Below the pieces are notes generated by a model. The model did no database searches and was not told the origin of the DNA. It saw only the letters and a program-made list of their open reading frames with translations. Below are positions 42,660 through 51,098 of a stretch of DNA of 53,591 nucleotides, one piece after another. Position numbers and translations under genes: made by a program. Position 1 is the first letter of the stretch, and each line of letters begins with the position of its first letter. This stretch comes from an uncultured Acidobacteriota bacterium (lineage in GTDB: Bacteria; Acidobacteriota; UBA6911; RPQK01; JAJDTT01): positions 66,117-119,707 of the forward strand of contig CATOST010000027.1 of NCBI GenBank assembly GCA_951812665.1, written 5' to 3'.

Positions 42660-43176
42660 TCAACGAAACCGTAATGAAAACAGGTCGGCGTCCTTCATCA
42701 TCAGTCGTAGCCGGACCGGTTTGCCCGCAATGCGCTTCAGTGGCTCGTCCGAGGTGGCGCTGGCGTGGGAACGCTTCCAGCGCACCGTTTGCTCGATACT
42801 CGTCACCCCAGACCAGCGGCGATTCCTCCAGGGCGAAGCCCGGAAGCGCTCGGCCCGCTTCGTCCTGGATCTCGACCCGGATGTTTCCCGCCGCGGAAGT
42901 GGCGAAGTTGAGCGTCAGGGTGCTCCCCTTGAAGGTCAGGGGCCTGGTCACCACCTCGCCTCCCCGGTAGCCGGCGTTGAGGGAGACGAACCCGTCTGTT
43001 CTCAGGACCATCCGTTCCATGTGAATGCTGGGGAACATGTAGTAGCGGAGCACGTAGAGGGAGATTTCATCGTCTCCGGTGGAGACGACTCCCGTGGCTG
43101 TCAGGTTGGTGCGGTTACCCTAGTTCCTCTTCTCGCGTCCGGGCCGAATGAAGGATTGGGGGAACCTGTGGTCCCA
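42660..43176 (-). pseudogene. Truncated, frameshifted duplicate of the propeller glycosidase-like gene
   Basis: Closely matches the 3' third of the intact gene at 44878-46392 (for example FPSIHMERMVLRTDGFVSLN in both), and about 70 bases of the downstream flank match too. The copy lacks the first two thirds, has a frameshift near 42795 and an in-frame stop near 43122. At 43176 the homology stops exactly where a HigA-like gene fragment begins. Confidence 0.85.
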
Positions 43177-43301
43177 AACTCCGAAAGCGCCTGCCGAGTG
43201 ACGCCCAGACCCGCGGCGGCTCGGGTCACGGTCAAACCCAGCGGTTCGAGGCACTGCCGCTTTACGATGCCGCCCGGATGCGGTGGGTTGTGCATGGCCA
43301 T
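43177..43301 (-). pseudogene. HigA-type antitoxin fragment
   Basis: About 42 codons: [20 protein letters not shown] then [20 protein letters not shown] is the opening of HigA addiction-module antitoxins (XRE helix-turn-helix). The remaining half is missing, replaced by the propeller gene duplicate. It is inactive. Confidence 0.75.
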
Positions 43302-43316
43302 GATCGGTCTACTCCT

Positions 43317-43440
43317 TCATTGATAGTCCACGTAGTCCACTTCCACCCGATCCCGAGGAAAAAGACGCGCTCAGAGGGCAAATATTGGCTTGGTGCGGCC
43401 GGGATGCAGGTCCGGTGGAAGTCCTCAACTTATGATGAAG
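43317..43440 (-). pseudogene. HigB-type toxin remnant
   Basis: Minus-strand frame ending RDRVEVDYVDYQ, 15 bases before the HigA start, matches the usual C-terminus of HigB/RelE toxins (..VEIVDYH). Upstream codons are interrupted by a stop, and the expected RxxxGxxSIRVN core is not recognisable. It is a decayed partner of the HigA fragment. Confidence 0.5.
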
Positions 43441-43612
43441 GGTGTTATCGTGCTCAACGGTGTTTTCATAGTCCTCGAATACAACACCAACGTCAGTGAA
43501 CTCACCAAGAACAAAATCGAGCGGCACGGGGCTTGGATCCAGACAGCTTGGTCTGGATAGTGGGGGTCAAGAACGGCATGTTCGCCACCCGTGTTCTCGC
43601 AGGGACAACGGG

Positions 43613-44750
43613 ATGCCTCCGAATGCCGAGGTGCCCGGGTTCCTCCCGAGGGACTTGGGCGACGGGCTGATCCTGAGACAGGCCACCGCGGAGGATACTG
43701 AGGCTGCTGCGGAGTTTCAGGCTCAGGTCCACCTTCCCCATGTGTTTGCCGAGTCATTCAGAATCTGGACCAGGGACCTCATGAGCGGAGCCCTCCCCAG
43801 ATTCCAGCCTGGTGACTTCACCCTGGTGAAAGACACGAGTACCGGGACCATCGTGTCGATGCTGAACCTGATCCCACAAACCTGGTCCTATGGCGGCATT
43901 GAAATAAGCGTAGGCCGTATCGAGCTTGTGTCCACGCATCCCGACTATCGAAGACGCGGGCTGGTGCGGGCTCAGATGGACGCCGTCCATGAGATGAGTG
44001 CGAGGCGCGGCGAGAAGATGCAGGTCATCAGCGGCATACCTTGGTTCTATCGCCAGTTCGGCTACGAAATGGCGTTGGAGTTTGGAATCGGGTACTCGTG
44101 CCCCTTCTCCAATTGGCCCGCACTCGATGATGCTGTCAGGGAGCCTTACACGGTACGCCCCGCGACCGAGGGAGACCTGCCATTCATGGCTCGCCGGTAC
44201 GACGAGGCAATGGAGCGCTACCTGGTCTCTTGCGTCCGTGACGAGAGGCTGTGGAGGTACGAGCTGAACGGGCGGAGCAAGAACACATATACTGGGTACG
44301 GAACACCCAGCGTATCGGGTAATGAACGACAGGTCGCCACGATGGAAGAGGATTCGCGGATGGTATGTCCGGGTGCCCGATATTGACGGCTTCCTACGGC
44401 AGGTCACACCAGTCCTGGAACGGCGGGTGGCCGATTCGGCGGTGGCGGGTTACGGTGGCACGCTTACGATAGGCTTCGTCGATTACGGAGTGGAGCTTTT
44501 ATTCGACAACGGGCGCGTGGCAAAAGTTGAGCGATTAGCGAGACCGCGAAAGGGTGGTAACTGGCTGAGTTCCGGGACGTGTGACGCATTCTTCCCGGGG
44601 CTGGTTTTCTTGCAGCTACTCTTCGGGTTCCGTGCCACGGATGAGCTCGAATACGCCTTTCCCGACTCCGATATGGGGTCCTCAGAGACGCGCGGTCTGC
44701 TTAACGCGTTATTTCCCAAACAGCCGTCGCACATATGGGGTGTCTGGTGA
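43613..44750 (+). pseudogene. GNAT acetyltransferase plus SCP2-like domain (Eis-like), frameshifted
   Basis: The first frame, from MPPNAEVPGFLPRDLGDGLI, has the GNAT core: VGRIELVSTHPDYRRRGLVR (acetyl-CoA loop), GEKMQVISGIPWFYRQFGYE and a second GNAT-like part YTVRPATEGDLPFMARRYDE. It ends at 44386. The rest (DGFLRQVTPVLERRVAD, GTLTIGFVDYGVELLFDNG, LVFLQLLFGFRATDELEYAF), resembling the sterol-carrier C-terminal domain of Eis-type proteins, is in the next frame from about 44322. At about 379 codons the total is shorter than family members, so an internal deletion with frameshift near 44300-44390 is likely. Confidence 0.65.
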
Positions 44751-44877
44751 GTATGGACTCAGTCCGCGCTGTAAAGATCGGAAAGCGGATTTAGAGGAAG
44801 GGACAGTTTTGTTCTCAGCGGTTCGCAGGACGAGTGGAGAGGACTTCAGCTTGACGCCAATGTCAAGCGCATCCAGA

Positions 44878-46392
44878 TCAACGAAACCGTAGCGAAAAGA
44901 GGTCGGCGTCCTTCATCACCAGACGCAGCCGGACTGGTTTGCCGGCAATCCGCTTCAAGGGCTCCTTCGAGGTGGCGCCGGCGTGGGAACGTCGCCAGAC
45001 CACCTTGTGCTCGATTTCGTCTCCCCAGACCAGCGGCGATTCCTCAAGGGCGAAGCCGGGAAGCGGCCGTCCTGCTTCGTCCAGGATCTCGATGTGGATG
45101 CTTCCTGCCGCGGAGGTGGCGAAGTTGAGCACCAGGTTGTTCCCCTTGAAGGTCAGCGGCTTGGTCACCACCTCGCCTCCGCCGTAGCCGGCGTTGAGGG
45201 AGACGAACCCGTCGGTCCTCAGGACCATCCGCTCCATGTGAATGCTGGGAAACTTGTAGTGGCGGAGCACGTACAGGGAGATCTCGTCAGCTCCGGTGGA
45301 GACCACCCCGGTGGCCGTCATGTTGGCGCGGTTGTACCAGTTCCTCTTCTCGCGGCCGGGCCGAATGAAGGCTTGGGGGAACTTGCGGTCCCAGTTCAGA
45401 CCGTCGCGGCTGGTCATGAACACTGTTTCGGATACGCCGTTCTCGGGCGCATCGGCAATCCGGGTCCGCCAGGGAACGAAGCGCTTGGGGAAGCCCAGGA
45501 AGATGTGGGGCGCCCGGTAGTACGGCGTGATGCCGTTGGTGTAGAACTGGTCCCGGGGACCCTCTCCCAACTCGATGTCCTCGAGCTTGCTCCAGTTCAG
45601 GAAATCGGGTGAGGTGGCCCGGGCGATGGCCCGGATGGTGGGTAGCCGCCGCTCATCCAAACCAACGTGACGGGGTGGAAACCAGACCCGGAGATAAGCG
45701 ACGTACTCGTTCCTGAACCCGTCCCAGAAGATCCCATCCCCTCCCCAGTCGGTGGGCGGTTGGGTCAGGATGGCCTTCTCCCGGATCGGCTTCCAATGGA
45801 CTCCGTCGGGGGAAACCATCCCCACCATCCGCTTCAGGGGGTGGTTGGGTTGTCCCGAGGCCAATGCCTTGTACCGTTCCTCGGGTGGCGTTTTGGGATT
45901 GGTGTCCAGAAAGACCATGAAGTTGTGGTTGCCGAAGCGGTCCCAGATGATGTTGTTCTGTTTCGACCCCTCGAACTCCACCAGACCCAGCGCGGGCTTG
46001 GTCCAGGTCCGGCCGTCCCGGCTCTCGGCATAGCAGGTCACCTCGGGATGTTCGGGGACCATGGTCTCGCCCGGTTCCAGAAGGGAAGGGGCTGCGGAGG
46101 ACGGGAGACTGTGGCCCCGGTAGTACATGCGGTAGAGGCCGTCGCCGTGAACCACTGAGACGTAGAAGCAGGTCGTGCCCTCCCAAGGCTTGTCGAAATG
46201 GAGCACTCTGCCGCCGGAGGTCGAGGTTTGAAGCTCCAGCCGGACGTCCCCGGTCATGGAGTCGATCAAGTAGTCGTCCACCATGAGTTCCAGCCGGTCG
46301 CCGATCTCGAGAGGTTGGGTCTGGTGGTGACTTGCGGCGTTCAAAGCCGGTATCGTGAACAGCAAAGCTGCGAGCAGACATGCTCCAATCAT
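44878..46392 (-). CDS. Five-bladed beta-propeller glycoside-hydrolase-like protein, exported
   Basis: 504 residues with a signal peptide (MIGACLLAALLFTIPALNA). LELMVDDYLIDSMTGDVRLE, FDKPWEGTTCFYVSVVHGDG, YRMYYRGH, VTCYAESRDGRTWTKPALGL, NIIWDRFGNHNFMVFLDTNP and YNRANMTATGVVSTG follow the pattern of GH32/43/68-like propeller proteins common in Planctomycetes, Verrucomicrobia and Acidobacteriota. A beta-sandwich C-terminal part follows (IHIEILDEAGRPLPGF). Sugar binding or hydrolysis outside the cytoplasm is expected; the substrate is unknown. Ribosome site AAGGAGG precedes the ATG. Two degenerate copies of its 3' end lie at 42660 and 38987. Confidence 0.75.
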   Translation of the reverse strand: MIGACLLAALLFTIPALNAASHHQTQPLEIGDRLELMVDDYLIDSMTGDVRLELQTSTSGGRVLHFDKPWEGTTCFYVSVVHGDGLYRMYYRGHSLPSSAAPSLLEPGETMVPEHPEVTCYAESRDGRTWTKPALGLVEFEGSKQNNIIWDRFGNHNFMVFLDTNPKTPPEERYKALASGQPNHPLKRMVGMVSPDGVHWKPIREKAILTQPPTDWGGDGIFWDGFRNEYVAYLRVWFPPRHVGLDERRLPTIRAIARATSPDFLNWSKLEDIELGEGPRDQFYTNGITPYYRAPHIFLGFPKRFVPWRTRIADAPENGVSETVFMTSRDGLNWDRKFPQAFIRPGREKRNWYNRANMTATGVVSTGADEISLYVLRHYKFPSIHMERMVLRTDGFVSLNAGYGGGEVVTKPLTFKGNNLVLNFATSAAGSIHIEILDEAGRPLPGFALEESPLVWGDEIEHKVVWRRSHAGATSKEPLKRIAGKPVRLRLVMKDADLFSLRFR

Positions 46393-46579
46393 CCGGATCC
46401 TCCTTGTGCTCCCCGTCAGAAACGGACAGCGAGTCTATCCATCCTGCATCTCCCGGTCAAAATGGGACGAACGGGAAATTCTTGAAATGGCGCAGCCGTC
46501 GAAGGAAACTGAACCGGTTTCAGCAGGGCAAGAGCACATGATGACGTGCGGCCATAATCGGCCTCGGAGTTCGCTCAGG

Positions 46580-48496
46580 ATGGATATGAGAAGGAAGGGC
46601 CTGACCTGGATCGCCGCCGCGGTCCTGGCAGGGGTTTACGCCGGAGTCGGGTTTGGGGCACAGCCTCAATCCGAACCTGGAGCTGGCGAAGAAAAGGTAG
46701 CAGAGACCTACCGGGTGGGGGGAAAACGGGACGGACCCAGTTTCTTTCCCCGGGTCCATTACCCGGAAGTGAAGCCTCTGAAGGAAGGAGAACTGGACTT
46801 CGAGCACTATCCCACCTATGGCGAGATCCACGGGTTCCTCCAGAGCTGGGCGCGGGAGTATCCGCAGATATTGGAGCTCTACTCGGTGGGCCGAAGCTTC
46901 GAGGGGCGCGAGATCTGGCAGGTGACCGTCACCAATCGGGAGACCGGCGAGGACACGGACAAGCCGGCCATGTTCGCCGAGGGCGGGCGTCATTCGGGCG
47001 AGATCGCCAGCTCCGTTTCCATCGTCCAGCTCATTCACCTGCTGGTGACCGGGTATGGAAAGGACCCCGAGATCACCCACTTGGTGGATACAAAGGCCTT
47101 CTACCTGCGTCCGGTGAACAATCCCGACGGCGCCGAGCTCTTTCTGCACACGGCGCAGACCAACCGCAGCTCCGTGCGTCCCCACGACACCGACCGGGAC
47201 GGACTGGTCGACGAAGACCCGGGCGAGGACTTGGATGGCGATGGCCTCCTTCTGCAGATGCGACGACGGGTGGGAGAAGGGAAGGGAAACGCCATCCGGG
47301 ACCCGAGAGACCCGGAGCGGCTCATGAAGATGGTGCCCGAGGGGGAGGGGGACTGGCAGGTCGACCCGGAGGGCGTGGACAACGACGGCGACGGCAAGTT
47401 CAACGAGGACGGGATCGGCGGGTTGGACCTGCACCGCAACTATCCGGAGAACTGGCGGCCGGAACCGGGCCGGGACGCCACCGGCCGGGGGTTCACCCAA
47501 GTGGGAGCAGGCGAATTTCCGTTGTCCGAGCCGGAGACGCGGGCCGTGGTCCTCTTCCTCCTGACCCATCCCAACGTGGCCGTCGGCCAGTCCATGGACA
47601 CACCCATGGCCATGCACCTGCGTCCTCCCTCCACCAGCCGCAGCCAGGAGAGCATGGCCCCGGACGACCTCAAGTGGTACGTCTACCTCGACAAACAGGC
47701 GAAGGGAATTTCAGGGTATCCCTGGGCCGGCGACGTCTACGAGGACTACCGGAACGTCCACCCCTTCCATGTCATCACCGGGGAGCCGAGCCGGCCCATC
47801 CCCCTGTTCGGCCACGGGCCCGACTTCGGTTATTTCTACTTCGGCTCCATCTGGTACAACGACGAGCTCTGGAACATCGGCCGGAAGGAGGATTACGACG
47901 GGGACGGCAGACTGGACGACTACGACGCCATGGTCTGGAACGACCGGGAGCGCGGCGGCAAGGAGTTCAAACCCTGGAAGAAGATCGCGCATCCCCAGTT
48001 GGGAGAAGTGGAGATCGGGGGATTCACGCCCAAGTTCGCCTTCTGGAATCCGCCCGTGGACCTGCTCGAGGAATGGGCGCTCAAGAGCACCCGGTTCAAT
48101 CTGTTCCTGGCCAAACAATTGCCTCAGGTCCGGATTTCAAGGGTCCGGGTGAGGTCTCTGGCCCCCGGGGACTATTCCATCGAGCTTACCTACCGTAATG
48201 TGGGCCATCTCCCCACGGCCCTGGTCCAGGCCCGGCGGGTCAAGATCGTGAAGCCGGACACGGCCCGGATTGAGTTCGACGAAGAGTTTGTGGCGAGCGG
48301 CCGGGTGGAGGTTCTGGAGCCGTCGCTTCGCAGCAAGGATATCGAAGCGGATTGGCTGGATCCGGCGCAGAACCGGACCGTGGCCTGGAGGGTGCGGCTC
48401 AAGGACGTCGAGGCGGTGGAGGCGGAGGTCTCCATCCACTCCACCCGGGGCGGCGTGGACCGGCGCCGGATCAAGATTCGGGTCAGGGCTGAGTGA
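46580..48496 (+). CDS. M14-family zinc carboxypeptidase with Asp-rich calcium-type inserts, exported
   Basis: 638 residues starting MDMRRKGLTWIAAAVLAGVY, a signal peptide. The peptidase domain shows YPTYGEIHGFLQSWAREYPQ, the zinc ligands His and Glu in GGRHSGEIA, Asn-Pro in RPVNNPDGAELF and the third ligand His in LDLHRNYPENW. Inserted between are three Asp/Gly-rich loops of calcium-binding type: HDTDRDGLVDEDPGEDLDGD, VDNDGDGKFNEDG and YDGDGRLDDYD. A beta-domain ends the protein (LAPGDYSIELTYRNVGHLPT). It removes C-terminal residues from peptides in the periplasm or outside. Earlier in-frame ATGs exist, but this one places the signal correctly. Confidence 0.85.
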   Translation: MDMRRKGLTWIAAAVLAGVYAGVGFGAQPQSEPGAGEEKVAETYRVGGKRDGPSFFPRVHYPEVKPLKEGELDFEHYPTYGEIHGFLQSWAREYPQILELYSVGRSFEGREIWQVTVTNRETGEDTDKPAMFAEGGRHSGEIASSVSIVQLIHLLVTGYGKDPEITHLVDTKAFYLRPVNNPDGAELFLHTAQTNRSSVRPHDTDRDGLVDEDPGEDLDGDGLLLQMRRRVGEGKGNAIRDPRDPERLMKMVPEGEGDWQVDPEGVDNDGDGKFNEDGIGGLDLHRNYPENWRPEPGRDATGRGFTQVGAGEFPLSEPETRAVVLFLLTHPNVAVGQSMDTPMAMHLRPPSTSRSQESMAPDDLKWYVYLDKQAKGISGYPWAGDVYEDYRNVHPFHVITGEPSRPIPLFGHGPDFGYFYFGSIWYNDELWNIGRKEDYDGDGRLDDYDAMVWNDRERGGKEFKPWKKIAHPQLGEVEIGGFTPKFAFWNPPVDLLEEWALKSTRFNLFLAKQLPQVRISRVRVRSLAPGDYSIELTYRNVGHLPTALVQARRVKIVKPDTARIEFDEEFVASGRVEVLEPSLRSKDIEADWLDPAQNRTVAWRVRLKDVEAVEAEVSIHSTRGGVDRRRIKIRVRAE

Positions 48497-48586
48497 GAAT
48501 GCGACGCCCTGTCGTGTGCGTCAGACGTATTCGATGAGACCTGAGAATGAATTCCGATCCAACGTCCTCTAACGTGGGAGTTTGTA

Positions 48587-49918
48587 ATGACGAGACAGAA
48601 TCCGACAATGAAACGATTTCACAGCTCAATGATCTTCGTACCGATTCTGGTCATGGCTGTTGCGGGATCGCTCCTTGGAGCAGCCACCGGGGATTTCCGG
48701 GCCTCCTGCGTAAAGGTGGATATCACCCCGGACGAATCTCTGTGGCTATTGGGTTACGGCCCCAGAAAGTCTGAGGGTGTCCACGACCGCCTCTATCATC
48801 GAATCGCCGCAATGGATGATGGGAAGATGCAGTTCTTTCTCGTCTCCTCGGATCTGGCCGCCATTTCTCCTGCCTTCTACGAACAGTTTTCCAGAGAATT
48901 GGAGACGGAGACGGGGATCAAGTCCGAGCAGGTGTGGTGGACCCTGACGCACACCCACTCGGCTCCCGAGGTGGGCTCGCCGGGAATCATCAAGATCATG
49001 CTGGCCAGCAGATACTTGCACGAGCCCAACCCTGAATATTCCGAGATGGTGAAAGCTCGACTGATCGCAGGCATTCGGGAGGCTCGATCGAAACTGGAAC
49101 CGGCGCGTTTGGGAGTGACGACTGGTCATTCGATGGCGAATATCAACCGGCGCGCCATCGATGTTGATGGAAGCGCCTCCCTGGGAATGAATCCGGACGG
49201 ACCGGTGGACCGTCAGATCGGGCTGATTCGGCTGGACCGGTTGGACGGGTCACCGCTGGCTCTGATTGCCAAATATGCCATGCACGGGACCGTTCTCGGG
49301 TCCGAAAATCTCTTGATCAGTGGCGATGCCCAGGGGATCGTGGCGGAGTACGTAGAGGAAAAGCTGGGCGCCCCGATGCTGTACATCAATGGTGCGGCCG
49401 GGAATATCGCCCCCATCTACAGCACTCGTCCGAATTTCAAGAGAGGTCACATTACCCAGTTCAACGTGTTGTTGGGGGATCGAATCCTGCAGGCGAACCG
49501 CTCACTGAAGGGCGGCACTTCAAAGGTCGTATTGTGGACTGGAGAAACGGTCATCGAGACTCCCCGCAAGGCCGGCTTCGGCTGGGTCGAGGAGCTGGCG
49601 CATTACCTTCGGGTGACGGAAACCGGAGTGAGCCTGATTCGCGTCCCGGTTCGCTTCCTGAAGATCAACCAGGATCTTGTCCTATGGACGTCGCCGGTCG
49701 AGCTCTTCTGCGAGATCGCCATCAACGTACGCAACCATTCTCCCTTTCCCTTCACATTCTTCGTAGGCTACACGAATGGTTTTCTAGGGTATCTACCCAC
49801 CCGGCAGGCCTTCGCGGAAGGGGGCTACGAACCGGGCAGCGTCACGCCCTTCACCGACCAGGTCGAGGACGATTTTACCCAGGGGGTGAGCACCTATATT
49901 CAGGGGATGCCGCGGTAG
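48587..49918 (+). CDS. Neutral ceramidase-like amidohydrolase, exported
   Basis: 443 residues with a signal segment (MIFVPILVMAVAGSLLGAA). FRASCVKVDITPDESLWLLG, LVSSDLAAISPAFYEQF, WTLTHTHSAPEVGSPG, ALIAKYAMHGTVLG and LYINGAAGNIAP match the N-terminal domain of neutral/alkaline ceramidases, with zinc-binding His in THTH and MHG. Proteins of this kind hydrolyse ceramide or related N-acyl compounds; many bacterial members are shorter and of unknown substrate. This one lacks the long C-terminal immunoglobulin-like region. GGGAG precedes the ATG; MKRFHSS at 48608 is an alternative start. Confidence 0.82.
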   Translation: MTRQNPTMKRFHSSMIFVPILVMAVAGSLLGAATGDFRASCVKVDITPDESLWLLGYGPRKSEGVHDRLYHRIAAMDDGKMQFFLVSSDLAAISPAFYEQFSRELETETGIKSEQVWWTLTHTHSAPEVGSPGIIKIMLASRYLHEPNPEYSEMVKARLIAGIREARSKLEPARLGVTTGHSMANINRRAIDVDGSASLGMNPDGPVDRQIGLIRLDRLDGSPLALIAKYAMHGTVLGSENLLISGDAQGIVAEYVEEKLGAPMLYINGAAGNIAPIYSTRPNFKRGHITQFNVLLGDRILQANRSLKGGTSKVVLWTGETVIETPRKAGFGWVEELAHYLRVTETGVSLIRVPVRFLKINQDLVLWTSPVELFCEIAINVRNHSPFPFTFFVGYTNGFLGYLPTRQAFAEGGYEPGSVTPFTDQVEDDFTQGVSTYIQGMPR

Positions 49919-50045
49919 CGACGCATTTCGTTAACGCCATATCTGTCGACTCACTCACCGAACGCCGTCCGTGGGGCATCGTAGATGTTCCCGGCGTGAG
50001 AAAGACGAGCCAAACGGGTACAATCGCTCACTTGGAGGAGTGCTG

Positions 50046-51029
50046 ATGTCAGGAAGAATCGTCTATTTCAACGGTGAGTTCGTGCCCGAGTCCGAGGCTC
50101 GGGTCTCCATATTCGACTCGTCCCTCATGTTCGGAGACATGGCTTTCGAGGTGGCCCGGACGTTCGGGGGGAATCCTTTTCGCCTGCAACACCACCTGGA
50201 TCGTCTCTATGCGTCGCTCCGTTTGCTGGAGATCGATCCCGGCATGACGGCACCGGAGATGTTCGATCTGACCTTGGAGACTCTGGAGCGGAATTTCCCC
50301 ACCGAGTCGCCCGACATGGACTGGCAGATCATGCACGACGTGTCCCGAGGTCCGCTGTCGTTGTACCGGAGTGCGTTCCCCAGGGGCGTGCAGCCCACCG
50401 TCTCCATCAACTGCTGGCCCCTGGTCACCCACATGGGGCATTTCGCGCCCAACTACGATCGGGGAGTGGATGTGGTGATCGCATCCCAGCAGGCGTTGCC
50501 GGCTCAGCTGGTGGACGCCAAGGCCAAGACCCGCAGCCGCCTGCACTACCAGTTGGCCGTGCTGCAGGGCGCGCGGATGGGGGAGAACAAGTGGCCTGTC
50601 CTCATGGACCCGGACGGGTTTCTGGCCGAAGGACCCGGATGGAATATTTTCCTGGTCCGGGACGGCGTCCTGCTGACGCCTGAGGGAAGGAACATCTTAT
50701 TGGGTGTCTCCCGCGGCACCACGATCGATCTGGCGAACGAGTTGGGGATTCCGGTGCGGGAGGCGAATCTGGGTCGGTATGAGGCGTTGCAGGCCGACGA
50801 GATCTTCTGCACGGCGACCACCTACTCTCTGGTCCACGCCGCCAGTTTCGAGGGGCAGACGGTGGGGAATGGGCGGCCGGGTCCAGTGTTTCGGCGTCTC
50901 ACCGAGGCGTGGATGCGATTGGCCGGGGTGGATTTTGTCGCGCAGGCGCACGAGTATGCACGGCGGCTTCCGGATTGGGAGGAAGCCGAGATCAGGGTTG
51001 TCCGGGTCGTGGAAGCGGTTCACGCCTGA
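50046..51029 (+). CDS. Class IV PLP aminotransferase (branched-chain-type)
   Basis: 327 residues. RIVYFNGEFVPESEARVSIF, DSSLMFGDMAFEVARTFGG, HLDRLYASLRLLEI, the PLP Lys region VDAKAKTRSRLHYQLAVLQG, then DGFLAEGPGWNIFLV and GVLLTPEGRNILLGVSR are the hallmarks of class IV aminotransferases (IlvE/DAAT/ADC-lyase). Cytoplasmic transamination is expected; the substrate is not certain. Ribosome site GGAGGAG lies seven bases before the ATG, and two hairpin repeats follow the stop. Confidence 0.88.
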   Translation: MSGRIVYFNGEFVPESEARVSIFDSSLMFGDMAFEVARTFGGNPFRLQHHLDRLYASLRLLEIDPGMTAPEMFDLTLETLERNFPTESPDMDWQIMHDVSRGPLSLYRSAFPRGVQPTVSINCWPLVTHMGHFAPNYDRGVDVVIASQQALPAQLVDAKAKTRSRLHYQLAVLQGARMGENKWPVLMDPDGFLAEGPGWNIFLVRDGVLLTPEGRNILLGVSRGTTIDLANELGIPVREANLGRYEALQADEIFCTATTYSLVHAASFEGQTVGNGRPGPVFRRLTEAWMRLAGVDFVAQAHEYARRLPDWEEAEIRVVRVVEAVHA

Positions 51030-51034
51030 TGGGA

Positions 51035-51056
51035 GCGGGGGTTTTCCTACCCCCGC
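51035..51056. repeat. Intergenic hairpin repeat, loop TTTCCT
   Basis: Arms GCGGGGGT/ACCCCCGC around TTTCCT, six bases after the aminotransferase stop. It forms a pair with the next copy between two convergent genes, where it could end transcription from the left. Confidence 0.7.
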
Positions 51057-51074
51057 AACGAGGAAAAGGAAGAC

Positions 51075-51096
51075 GGGGGGACAGGAAAGTCCCCCC
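51075..51096. repeat. Intergenic hairpin repeat, loop AGGAAA
   Basis: Arms GGGGGGAC/GTCCCCCC around AGGAAA, three bases before the stop of the convergent sialidase-like gene. On the minus strand it is followed by GC-rich rather than U-rich sequence, so terminator function is uncertain. Confidence 0.7.
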
Positions 51097-51098
51097 TC

